Part shown: one piece after another, positions 15,976-23,357 of the stretch | Layout of the letters: the number at the start of each line of letters is the position of its first letter | Numbering within the stretch: position 1 is the stretch's first letter | NCBI GenBank assembly: GCA_017531485.1 | Contig: JAFXKY010000018.1 | Location: 1 to 36,150, forward strand | DNA: 36,150 nt | DNA from: Eubacteriaceae bacterium | GTDB lineage: Bacteria; Bacillota; Clostridia; Eubacteriales; Anaerofustaceae | Direction of reading: 5' to 3' | Translations under genes and position numbers: made by a program | Notes under the pieces: model-generated | The model's input: only the letters and a program-made list of their open reading frames with translations | What the model was told of the DNA's origin: nothing | Databases searched by the model: none

Positions 15976-16013
15976 GATAGGGACATCACCTGTCCATACC
16001 CGCAATGTGCGCA

Positions 16014-17453
16014 TCACTTCATTTCAAGCTCGTATTCCTTCACCATTCCGTGAGCGCCGAAGATCTTCCATTTTCCTGCTCCGAGGCGCTGCATGACGGC
16101 ATTTCTCTGCTTTGCGCAAAGGATCGGGTCGGTGTCTACGGATGTCATGAGGATCGGCGCGTAGCTGTTGTATTTTTTCTGCTCGGAAGTCATGCCGTGG
16201 GTGTTGACATATACATCTCCCGTGAATGAAATGCGGTGAAGATAATCGATCAGTATGATCTCGCCTTTGAGATGTCCGCCTTTTGCTTCGTATACTTCAA
16301 ATTCAAGCTCTCCGAAGCTGAAAAAGCCGACCTGACGCATTGTTTCCGAAAGGTCTGTCGTGTCCCCCCACAGTGCCGTGACTCTCTCCGGATCGGTCTT
16401 ATGGTAAGAAGTGAGAGTCTTGCAGATCTGAATGTACGGCTTATGAAGCGGGTTCTGTTCGCGGTAACCGTCGCCGCCTGAATATTCCAGCCCGAGACAT
16501 TCCCTGCTCTTGGCACTTGAATATATCTCATCAAACAGATGTAAAAGCCCGCAGTGATCCACATCTGCGTGAGTTATGAGGATCTTTTTATTCATGCTGT
16601 CAAATTCCGGCAGTATCTCCCTGAATATTTTCAGCATCTCTTCTTCATAGCAGGCATATCCGCTGTCAATAAACAAACAATCCCCCATGCTCTTTATTAT
16701 GGCAGTATTGCTGCCGCAGGGCGGCTCGATGAGGATTATTTCCGTGTTGTCCGTAATATAGTGGCGTGAGATCCTCGCTGAGAAGCTCTCTCCCCTGCAT
16801 ACGCTCAGAAGTTCCGCGAATTTTCCGATGGAATCAAACGTCCTGTAAGGAGAGTTGCCCTCTTCGTCAAGGGTCTGCATGGCGAGGTTGATGTTGACCA
16901 TGAGTTTCTCCTTGTCTTCCTTTGAAAGATCCATGGACATGGCGAGGGATGAAGCGAAGGTGTTATAAAATATGGAGTTGTCGAAATATTTCTCCGAACG
17001 GTTATAATCAATAAGCCTTACTTCACAAAGCTGTCCTGCCTTTTCGAGAAACTCCGTGAATTTTTCTTCGTCAGACACAAACAGCCCCATTTTGAAGAGC
17101 TGAAACTCCGTGTTGTCGCCCTGGGAAGATATGTAGGATATGTTGAAATTATATTCTTCGATGAGTTCCAGAACCGCCGTCACGCTTCCGGGGATGTCGC
17201 GCAGGCGGAATTCGAGAAGTATCACATTGGCGTCAGTGCTGCTTTCTCTGATATATCCGATCTCCCGCAGCTTTTCCATAGCCTTATCAAGGCTTTCTTC
17301 GCTCCCCTCCGCGTCGATAAAGAGGGTGTGGGCATCGACGGATTTGTTGTAGCTGACTCTTGTTATGTTTACATTCAGCGACGCAAATACCTTGCTCGCT
17401 TTCAGAAATGCACCGATGCTGTCGGGCATGGTTGTCACAAATGTCTTTTTCAT
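16014..17453 (-). CDS. ACT-ACT-metallo-beta-lactamase-fold fusion protein
   Basis: This is a 479-residue cytoplasmic protein with an unusual architecture. Residues 1-72 and 76-148 look like two ACT domains, which usually bind amino acids and adjust the activity of an attached enzyme; each has the PGS/DSIGAF-type turn after strand 1 (DSIGAF at 11-16, DIPGSV at 86-91). Residues 155-220 are helical linker. Residues 230-475 form a metallo-beta-lactamase fold with LFIDSGY (260-266), THADVDH (294-300), GGHLKGE (392-398) and FTGDVY (410-415). The standard HxHxDH motif is HxDxDH here, so one metal ligand is changed. The substrate is unknown; related folds hydrolyse esters, thioesters or act as diiron oxidoreductases. 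GGAGGA precedes the ATG. Confidence 0.82.
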   Translation of the reverse strand: MKKTFVTTMPDSIGAFLKASKVFASLNVNITRVSYNKSVDAHTLFIDAEGSEESLDKAMEKLREIGYIRESSTDANVILLEFRLRDIPGSVTAVLELIEEYNFNISYISSQGDNTEFQLFKMGLFVSDEEKFTEFLEKAGQLCEVRLIDYNRSEKYFDNSIFYNTFASSLAMSMDLSKEDKEKLMVNINLAMQTLDEEGNSPYRTFDSIGKFAELLSVCRGESFSARISRHYITDNTEIILIEPPCGSNTAIIKSMGDCLFIDSGYACYEEEMLKIFREILPEFDSMNKKILITHADVDHCGLLHLFDEIYSSAKSRECLGLEYSGGDGYREQNPLHKPYIQICKTLTSYHKTDPERVTALWGDTTDLSETMRQVGFFSFGELEFEVYEAKGGHLKGEIILIDYLHRISFTGDVYVNTHGMTSEQKKYNSYAPILMTSVDTDPILCAKQRNAVMQRLGAGKWKIFGAHGMVKEYELEMK

Positions 17454-17481
17454 AAATTTCCTCCGGAGAGTTTGTGAAATA

Positions 17482-17487
17482 ATTATA
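17482..17487 (-). promoter_or_regulatory. Extended -10 of the ACT-MBL gene
   Basis: On the minus strand, TGATATAAT gives an extended -10 (TGnTATAAT), about 30 nt before the start codon. The -35 region is weak. Confidence 0.6.
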
Positions 17488-17545
17488 TCACATATGGGGA
17501 CATTATTCCACCAGACAATGAATTATTAAATTTTCATTAACTGTT

Positions 17546-17574
17546 TTGACTTATCACGGGCTATGTGTTATGAT
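17546..17574 (+). promoter_or_regulatory. Promoter of the zinc-ribbon gene pair
   Basis: -35 TTGACT (17,546-17,551) and -10 TATGAT (17,569-17,574) are separated by 17 bp, upstream of AAGGAGG (17,584-17,590). Confidence 0.8.
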
Positions 17575-17595
17575 TATTTCATCAAGGAGGTACTT

Positions 17596-17955
17596 ATGGG
17601 ATTTGGTTTCGGTTGGGAAATAATGGATGCTTTTTCAGGAATAATGATGGTGATCTTCCCGTTTCTCTTTTTCGGGATCCTGTTTTTTAACATCGCAAGC
17701 ATGGTAAGTCCGAAATTCCGCGGAAAGATGATGAGCAGAGACATCAGGGCAAAGAAATACATGATGGAAGAATCCCGTGACGACATGAAAGACATCGCCG
17801 ATATGTCTGCAGATGCAGGAAAAGAAGCGATAACGACAGTCGTCAGAGCCGTAAAGGACGGGATCTCGGAAGATAAGATCTTCTGCAAATACTGCGGAGG
17901 CGAAATCGATTCCGACAGCATCTTCTGCAAGCATTGCGGAAAGGATCTGAGATAA
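17596..17955 (+). CDS. Small membrane protein with C-terminal zinc ribbon
   Basis: This is a 119-residue protein of unknown function. A hydrophobic segment at about 10-36 (MDAFSGIMMVIFPFLFFGIL) should span the membrane. A charged helical linker follows (about 45-90), and the C-terminus is a double-CxxC zinc ribbon, CKYCGGEIDSDSIFCKHCG, of the zinc-ribbon_2 type. The start at MGFGFGW is set by AAGGAGG 5 nt upstream; an earlier in-frame start has no such site. Such ribbons usually serve protein or nucleic-acid contacts. It is followed by a second protein with the same plan. Confidence 0.82.
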   Translation: MGFGFGWEIMDAFSGIMMVIFPFLFFGILFFNIASMVSPKFRGKMMSRDIRAKKYMMEESRDDMKDIADMSADAGKEAITTVVRAVKDGISEDKIFCKYCGGEIDSDSIFCKHCGKDLR

Positions 17956-18233
17956 TATACTTGCACGGGCTTCATTTCAGGACGGGCATACACAACATCC
18001 TCTTTACATTCTGCGCGGCGGCAGTGTTTATAAATTTTGTCCTTCGCGTGCTTTGTCTGTTCATTCCTTCCCTTCGCAGCAAGACCGGCTTTCTGAGCCC
18101 ATCCCGCAGGAGAAGGGATCATATGCGCTATGACGGATATTATACCCACAATGCATCTGCATACTGTCCCGATTGCGGAAGAGCAGTCGAAGCAGACAGC
18201 AATTATTGCCGCTTCTGCGGAAAAAAGCTCTGA
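17934..18233 (+). CDS. Second small zinc-ribbon protein, start uncertain
   Basis: The open frame has a hydrophobic stretch (NILFTFCAAAVFINFVLRVL), a basic RRRR cluster and a C-terminal zinc ribbon, CPDCGRAVEADSNYCRFCG, so it repeats the membrane-plus-ribbon layout of the gene before it in another frame. The long form would need a TTG start (17,934 overlapping the upstream stop, or 17,961), without a clear ribosome binding site. An alternative is a 36-residue free ribbon starting at the ATG at 18,123, preceded by AGGAGAAGGGATCAT. I favour a coupled membrane protein from the hydrophobic segment, but the start is unresolved. A terminator follows at 18,258. Confidence 0.55.
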   Translation: MRKGSEIIYLHGLHFRTGIHNILFTFCAAAVFINFVLRVLCLFIPSLRSKTGFLSPSRRRRDHMRYDGYYTHNASAYCPDCGRAVEADSNYCRFCGKKL

Positions 18234-18257
18234 ATACTGATACATTTACGGATCTTT

Positions 18258-18287
18258 ACCGTCTTAGTTTATAAGACGGTATTTTTT
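18258..18287 (+). terminator. Terminator/attenuator between zinc-ribbon and lipoprotein genes
   Basis: ACCGTCTTA (18,258-18,266) pairs with TAAGACGGT (18,272-18,280), followed by ATTTTTT. It ends only 11 nt before the ATG of the next gene and abuts that gene's AAGGAGAG ribosome binding site, so it could also modulate read-through or translation. Confidence 0.85.
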
Positions 18288-18298
18288 AAGGAGAGAAC

Positions 18299-18871
18299 AT
18301 GAAAAGAATTATCCTCACAATTTTAATTTTCGGCTTATTACTTCCCTCTTCCTGCTCCATGTCGGGAGGTGAAGACTCTCACGTCAACACTTCACCCGCA
18401 TACGAAGTCTGTTACGTAAACTACTCCGGTTCCGCGGAAATATATCTCGGAAGTTTAAACAAAGACAAGATGTACGAAAGCAGGAATCTGCATCTTCCCG
18501 TATATAAATTTGACGACCTTTCCTCGCTGAGTAATTTCCGTAAGAATTTTGATGGCGATCTGTCTTTTGATATGGGGTATGATGACGTTCCTTCATTTGA
18601 CGGACTTATGGAAAAATACGATGAAGAATATTTCTCTGAAAATTCCCTCATTGCGTGTTACGTTCAGTCCGGCAGCGGATCGTATCGTTATGGAGTGAAG
18701 GAAACATACAACGACGGGGAAAATTTCATTATTACGGTAACGTGCATAAATTCGCCTGAGGTCGGGACGTGTGACATGGCAGGGTGGTTAGTTGTTATGT
18801 CCGTACCGGAAGATGAAGTATCGTCATGTACAGTATTTGATGCGGTGATGGTGTACGGGTCGGAGCAGTAA
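18299..18871 (+). CDS. Predicted lipoprotein of unknown function
   Basis: This is a 190-residue protein with a lipoprotein signal: MKR start, hydrophobic 4-15, lipobox PSSC with Cys19. The mature part is acidic and polar, with alternating Tyr/Phe/Val strands, and I recognise no family. Two cysteines (about 116 and 145) in IACYVQ and VTCINS and a third in GTCDMAG could form disulfides on the cell surface. AAGGAGAG lies 7 nt before the start, directly behind the terminator hairpin. No transporter or enzyme partner is adjacent on the same strand, apart from the ECF component 154 bp downstream, which has its own promoter. Confidence 0.8.
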   Translation: MKRIILTILIFGLLLPSSCSMSGGEDSHVNTSPAYEVCYVNYSGSAEIYLGSLNKDKMYESRNLHLPVYKFDDLSSLSNFRKNFDGDLSFDMGYDDVPSFDGLMEKYDEEYFSENSLIACYVQSGSGSYRYGVKETYNDGENFIITVTCINSPEVGTCDMAGWLVVMSVPEDEVSSCTVFDAVMVYGSEQ

Positions 18872-18945
18872 AACCGGATTTCAGCATAACAGGATGGTAT
18901 AAGTACTCTTACGCCCCACAGGCTGAAAAACATATTCAAAATTGC

Positions 18946-18974
18946 TTGCAATTTTAAAAACAAAGGAGTATAAT
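18946..18974 (+). promoter_or_regulatory. Promoter of the ECF-coaX-dusB group
   Basis: -35 TTGCAA (18,946-18,951) and consensus -10 TATAAT (18,969-18,974) have a 17-bp spacer. The leader is about 45 nt. Confidence 0.8.
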
Positions 18975-19025
18975 GACGGCGAATAAGTCTTGTATCTCCA
19001 TACGGAGAATGAGAACGGAGGAATT

Positions 19026-19613
19026 ATGAAAAACACAAAAACACTCTACATGGTCGAAATGGCTCTTCTCATTGCGATCATCATCCTTATGGCGTTTACG
19101 CCTATCGGCTACCTCAGAACACCCGGCGTTGAGATCACATTCATCATGATCCCGGTAGTTATCGGTTCCGTCTTACTCGGCGAGAAGGCAGGAATGATAC
19201 TCGGCGGAGTATTCGGTATCACAAGCTTCATCCAGTGCTTTGGTATGAGCCCGTTCGGAGCGACGCTCCTTTCAATCAATCCTTTACTCACATTTCTGAC
19301 TTGTATGGTTCCCAGACTCCTTATGGGTTATTTTTCGGGAACTGTTTATAAACTTTTTAAGAAAACCCAAAATCAGCTCGTTGCTTTCGGCGCTGCAGCG
19401 CTTACAGGTCCGCTTACAAACACTCTCTTCTTTGTCGGTATGGTCATCGTTCTCTTCGGAAACACGGATTATATCATGGGTATGCGCGGCGGAATGAACG
19501 TACTCGCATTCTTTGCGGCATTTGTCGGAATGAACGGCGTTATTGAAGCCATCGCGTGCTTTGCCGTTTCAACGGGTATTTTAACAGCTCTGAAAAAGTA
19601 CATACATAGTTAA
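19026..19613 (+). CDS. ECF transporter S component, probably for pantothenate
   Basis: This is a 195-residue membrane protein with six hydrophobic segments between residues 8 and 190. The N-terminal helix (MALLIAIIILMAFTPIGYL) is followed by GVEITFIMIPVVIGSVLLGEKAG and the conserved loop after helix 3, the pattern of energy-coupling-factor S components (PF12822). These bind a vitamin and use a shared ATPase module encoded elsewhere; none of that module lies in this window. Pantothenate is proposed because a CoaX-like gene follows 18 bp later. The start at MKNTKT is set by GGAGG immediately upstream; a TTG-initiated longer frame has no support. Confidence 0.85.
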   Translation: MKNTKTLYMVEMALLIAIIILMAFTPIGYLRTPGVEITFIMIPVVIGSVLLGEKAGMILGGVFGITSFIQCFGMSPFGATLLSINPLLTFLTCMVPRLLMGYFSGTVYKLFKKTQNQLVAFGAAALTGPLTNTLFFVGMVIVLFGNTDYIMGMRGGMNVLAFFAAFVGMNGVIEAIACFAVSTGILTALKKYIHS

Positions 19614-19631
19614 TAATTTCAGGAGATAAAA

Positions 19632-20399
19632 ATGCTCTTAGCAGTCAATGCAAGAAACAAGGTCATAGAATTCGGTATATTTGACAATAAAACAAATAAA
19701 GGCTTATTCTCTCTTTCAACCGAAAAGATGATGACCTCTGACGAGCTGTCAATGAAGATATGTTGGCAGCTCGAATTTTTAAAATTAAACATAAACGATT
19801 TCACGGATGCCATCATCTCAAGCGTTGAGCCGGAAGTGAACAGTGTCCTCAAAAGGACTTTTGAACGCTTCGGGCTTAAAGTCATGTTTATCGCTCCGGG
19901 GATAAAAACGGGAATAAAGCTCCGTTCCGATGATCCGAGAGAGATCGGTTCCGACCGCATCATTGATGCGGTTGCGGCACACGAACTTTACGGCACCCCC
20001 GCCATCGTCGTCAGCTTCGGAACGGCGACGAGATTTGATTACATCGCTCCGGACGGCACGTTCTCCCACGCAATAACCGCCCCGGGTCTTATGTCTTCCG
20101 CAAGATCCCTCTGGTCAGACGCGTCAAAACTGCCGAAGGTTGAACTGAAAAAGCCGAAGAGCATCCTTGCCAGCAACACGGTTTCGAGCATGCAGTCGGG
20201 AATAATGTACGGCTTTATCGGGCTTGCGAAACATATCGTGGAGGAGATGAAAAAGGAAATAAACCTTGATGACATCAAGGTCATCCTCAGCGGACAGGAC
20301 GCCCACTATCTTGAAGGAGAGCTTGATTTTGTGGATTATTACGACGAAATGCTTTCCATGAAAGGACTTGTGCTGATATATGAAAAAAACAAGAGATAA
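19632..20399 (+). CDS. coaX: Type III pantothenate kinase-like protein with altered nucleotide-binding residues
   Basis: This 255-residue protein aligns along its length with CoaX, which phosphorylates pantothenate in coenzyme A synthesis. Retained motifs are ISSVEP (62-67), GSDRIIDA (106-113, with catalytic-base Asp108), GTATRFD (130-136) and the C-terminal MQSG.MYG block. However, the N-terminal phosphate motif, normally DxGNT, reads NARNK (6-10), so Asp6, Gly8 and Thr10 are all replaced; the Asp normally before GTAT is Ser128. A canonical CoaX would need Asp6 to position magnesium-ATP. The neighbours (S component upstream, dusB overlapping by 20 bp downstream) match a normal coaX locus. 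It is either a divergent kinase or one that has lost activity. GGAG precedes the ATG. Confidence 0.85.
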   Translation: MLLAVNARNKVIEFGIFDNKTNKGLFSLSTEKMMTSDELSMKICWQLEFLKLNINDFTDAIISSVEPEVNSVLKRTFERFGLKVMFIAPGIKTGIKLRSDDPREIGSDRIIDAVAAHELYGTPAIVVSFGTATRFDYIAPDGTFSHAITAPGLMSSARSLWSDASKLPKVELKKPKSILASNTVSSMQSGIMYGFIGLAKHIVEEMKKEINLDDIKVILSGQDAHYLEGELDFVDYYDEMLSMKGLVLIYEKNKR

Positions 20400-21348
20400 T
20401 ATATTTACAAGGCGCCTTGAATCAAACAACACCGCCCTTGCGCCGCTTGCAGGTTTCAGCGATGCGTCGTTCAGGAGTATCGCAAGCGTGATGGGCGCAG
20501 GGCTCACCGTAACGGAGATGGTCAGCGCAAAAGGCCTTGAATACAATAACGTCGCAACCAAAGAACTGCTTTACCGCGACAAAGACGAATCCTTTACAGG
20601 TGTCCAGGTCTTCGGAAGCGATCCTGACGCGCTGAAAAAGGCGGCGGAATATCTTTCGGAGAGAGACTTTGAGTTCATTGACATCAACATGGGCTGCCCC
20701 GTCAGAAAGGTCGTTAAAAACGGCGACGGAAGTGCGCTCATGGGAGATCTTCATAAGCTTTACACCGTCGCAAAAACCGTGGTGGACAATTCGTCAAAAC
20801 CTGTTTCCGCCAAGATACGCCTCGGGGTGGATGAAAATAATATCAACTGCGTGGATGCGGCGAAATATCTCGAGGATGCAGGTGTGGGACTTATAACGAT
20901 CCACGGAAGAACGGCGAAGATGATGTATTCGGGAAATGCGGACTGGGAAAAGATCGCGGATGTGGTGGAAGCGGTTGAAATTCCCGTTATGGGAAACGGG
21001 GATATAACGACTGTGGAAGATTACATCACCATCACCAAAATGACTTCCTGCCGCGGCGTTGCCATCGGAAGAGGAGCGATAGGAAATCCGTTTATATTCA
21101 GGCAGATTGCGGAATATAACAAAAATTCTTCTTACAGCGACATCACCAAAGACGAAAAGCTTGACTGCATGATAATGCATCTCAGAAGAATGAACGAGTT
21201 CAAGCCGGAGAAGGTGTGCGTGAGTGAGTTCCGCAAGCACTTCGCTTATTACACAAAAGGGATGTACGGTGCGGCAAAGCTCCGCAATGACATAAACAGC
21301 GTGGTGACCCTTGACGGGCTTATTGAGATGATAAATTCGTTGAGATAA
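20380..21348 (+). CDS. dusB: tRNA-dihydrouridine synthase
   Basis: This 322-residue flavoenzyme reduces uridine to dihydrouridine in the D loop of tRNA. Family landmarks in order are LAPLAGFSDASFR (20-32), TEMVSAKGLEYNN (45-57), DINMGCPVRK with catalytic Cys106, KIRLG near 146, ITIHGRTAKMMYSG near 171 and MGNGDI near 204 (FMN binding). A C-terminal helical domain (about 245-322) follows. In the middle, DGSALM replaces the more usual GSGAALM, a mild change. It begins inside the last codons of coaX, so the two are translationally coupled, as in many Clostridia. A terminator follows 18 nt after the stop. Confidence 0.95.
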   Translation: MKKTRDNIFTRRLESNNTALAPLAGFSDASFRSIASVMGAGLTVTEMVSAKGLEYNNVATKELLYRDKDESFTGVQVFGSDPDALKKAAEYLSERDFEFIDINMGCPVRKVVKNGDGSALMGDLHKLYTVAKTVVDNSSKPVSAKIRLGVDENNINCVDAAKYLEDAGVGLITIHGRTAKMMYSGNADWEKIADVVEAVEIPVMGNGDITTVEDYITITKMTSCRGVAIGRGAIGNPFIFRQIAEYNKNSSYSDITKDEKLDCMIMHLRRMNEFKPEKVCVSEFRKHFAYYTKGMYGAAKLRNDINSVVTLDGLIEMINSLR

Positions 21349-21366
21349 AATATGTATGATCGAAGA

Positions 21367-21388
21367 AAAGTGCGTCCGCACTTTTTTT
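21367..21388 (+). terminator. Terminator of dusB
   Basis: The stem AAAGTGCG/CGCACTTT (21,367-21,374 and 21,377-21,384) runs into a seven-T tract. Confidence 0.88.
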
Positions 21389-21436
21389 ATTTATACTCTT
21401 CCGCAATTTGCCGTTTTCACTCCCGCCCGAAGAGCA

Positions 21437-21463
21437 TAAAAAAGCGGAGCCTCAGCTCCGCTT
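21437..21463 (-). terminator. Terminator overlapping the mutL stop codon
   Basis: AAGCGGAGC/GCTCCGCTT (21,442-21,450 and 21,455-21,463) with loop CTCA is followed on the minus strand by six T residues. Its first bases lie inside the mutL stop codon. Confidence 0.88.
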
Positions 21464-23357
21464 ATATTCTGTTAAACGCTTTCATAAAATACTTTATACT
21501 CAGTTTTCCGACAACGCTCCTTCCGTGTGGGCAGGTGTAGGGATGCTCCGCCTTTGAAAGATCTTTCAGAAGCGCACGCACCTCCCTTTCGGAAATGTCG
21601 CTTTCGCCGCGGACTGCGTTGTGACAGGCGGCCCTGATAAGGCGCTCATTTCTCGCAAGAACGTCCCTCGGGGATACGGCCATCTCGTCCACGATCCTCT
21701 TGAACAGCTCGTTTATGTCATCCCCGGAAAATTCCGCAGGAATGCTTCGGAGCGCGATGTCATTTCCGCCGAAATCCTCGATCTCAAAACCGATGGACGA
21801 GAGAATGTCCACATTCTGGGTTATCATGATGTGATCTTTCGGCGTGAGGGATATGATCTTTGGGATCATAAGCGGCTGAACGGACACTTTCTGACTTCTG
21901 AACGCAGAAAGAAACCTTTCGTACAGAACCCTTTCGTGCGCCGCGTGAACGTCAACGGCATAAAGATACTGTCCGTCTTCAAGCATTGCATACTGCGAGA
22001 AGGCATTCCCCACAAATTTCATATTGGAAAGCTTTTCGAAGAATTCATGATTGATGACTTCCGCGGAAAGAATTCCTTCGTCTTTGTCCGTGAATTCCAT
22101 GACTGAGGAAGGAACTTCTTCGTTTATGGGCAACTCATGATGTTCCTGAGATATACTGATATCCTCATTTTCTGCTTCTGCCACATACGTTTCTTCATAC
22201 ATTTCCGCCACAGGTTCCGAAATCCTGTATTCTTCCACAGGCGCAGCGCTTTTTTCTTCACTTACATTCGGTTCATTTTTGAAAATATATGGCTTTAACG
22301 CTTCAAAGACTTCCTTTTCGTACTTCGGCGCTTCATGCAGCTTCTCCCTTACCGCCGGAGCAGAATTATTCACAACAAAACTGTCCGACAAAGCCTTTCT
22401 GAGCCCGTCTTTTATGAGCATACATATAAGCGAAGAATTCAGAAGCTTCACTTCCGTCTTCGCAGGATGAATATTCACATCCGTCATTCTCGGCGGCAGG
22501 TTGACGTAAAGAATAAAGTTCGGCCTGCTCTTGGAATAAAGCTCCATATAAAGGCTGTCCACGACAGAGGAAATTTCCGTACTCTTCACAAGGCGCCCGT
22601 TTATGAATATCCGCCTGAGCCTTCCGCGTTCGTCCGTAAAGGATGCGGATGAGATATATCCGTAAACATAAAGCGGCACATCTTCAAATTCCACGGGAAT
22701 GAGCCCCTCTGTGGATTCCTTGCCGTAAATACTTTTCGCACACCGCAGAATATCATCGCTTCCGTCGGTAAAGAACATCTCTTTGCCGTCACAAAGAAGC
22801 CTGAATGATATCTCCGGGTGAGAAAGCGCGATGGAACTTACGAGTTCCACAATGTCGGATGTCTCTTTTTTGTCGTTTTTTAAATATTTAAGTCTTGCGG
22901 GAGTGTTATAAAACAGATCCCATATCTCTATCGTTGTGCCGATGTTGCAGGAAGTCGTCCTCTTGTCCACGATCTCCCCGCCGACGATCTCACAGCGGTA
23001 TCCGACGGAAGAATCTTCCGATCTCGTTGTGATAATTACATTCGACACAAACGCGATGCTTGCGAGGGCTTCTCCGCGGAAACCGAGAGTATTTATCGAG
23101 TCGATATCATCCGTGATCTTGCTCGTGGCGTTTCTCGTAAAAGCAAGAGGGATGTCCTCCTCGTCGATTCCGTGTCCGTCGTCGGATACGATAATGAATT
23201 TCTTTCCGCCGCCGCGCGTCTGGATGATGATATTCTCCGAACCTGCGTCAATGGAGTTTTCAAGAATCTCTTTGAGGGCGCTTGTGGGAGAAGTCACGAC
23301 TTCTCCTGCGGCGATGCGGTCAATAGTGTCTTTTGATAATAACTTTATCCTTGCCAT
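21462..23357 (-). CDS. mutL: DNA mismatch repair protein MutL
   Basis: This 631-residue protein couples mismatch recognition by MutS to strand incision. The N-terminal GHKL ATPase has EILENSIDAGS (31-41), DDGHGI (58-63), FTRNATSKI and GFRGEALASI. A poorly conserved acidic linker spans about 340-440. The C-terminal domain carries the metal-endonuclease motif DVHAAHERVLYE near residue 469 (DQHAxxExxxxE family with Val for Gln), plus ACHNAVR and CPHGRSVV. This makes it an incising MutL, as expected where MutH is absent. Its start codon abuts the mutS stop codon with no gap. Confidence 0.97.
   Translation of the reverse strand: MARIKLLSKDTIDRIAAGEVVTSPTSALKEILENSIDAGSENIIIQTRGGGKKFIIVSDDGHGIDEEDIPLAFTRNATSKITDDIDSINTLGFRGEALASIAFVSNVIITTRSEDSSVGYRCEIVGGEIVDKRTTSCNIGTTIEIWDLFYNTPARLKYLKNDKKETSDIVELVSSIALSHPEISFRLLCDGKEMFFTDGSDDILRCAKSIYGKESTEGLIPVEFEDVPLYVYGYISSASFTDERGRLRRIFINGRLVKSTEISSVVDSLYMELYSKSRPNFILYVNLPPRMTDVNIHPAKTEVKLLNSSLICMLIKDGLRKALSDSFVVNNSAPAVREKLHEAPKYEKEVFEALKPYIFKNEPNVSEEKSAAPVEEYRISEPVAEMYEETYVAEAENEDISISQEHHELPINEEVPSSVMEFTDKDEGILSAEVINHEFFEKLSNMKFVGNAFSQYAMLEDGQYLYAVDVHAAHERVLYERFLSAFRSQKVSVQPLMIPKIISLTPKDHIMITQNVDILSSIGFEIEDFGGNDIALRSIPAEFSGDDINELFKRIVDEMAVSPRDVLARNERLIRAACHNAVRGESDISEREVRALLKDLSKAEHPYTCPHGRSVVGKLSIKYFMKAFNRI

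Noticed and set aside
21621-22106. A 161-codon plus-strand open frame
   Set aside because: It lies fully antisense to mutL, which has strong domain evidence.
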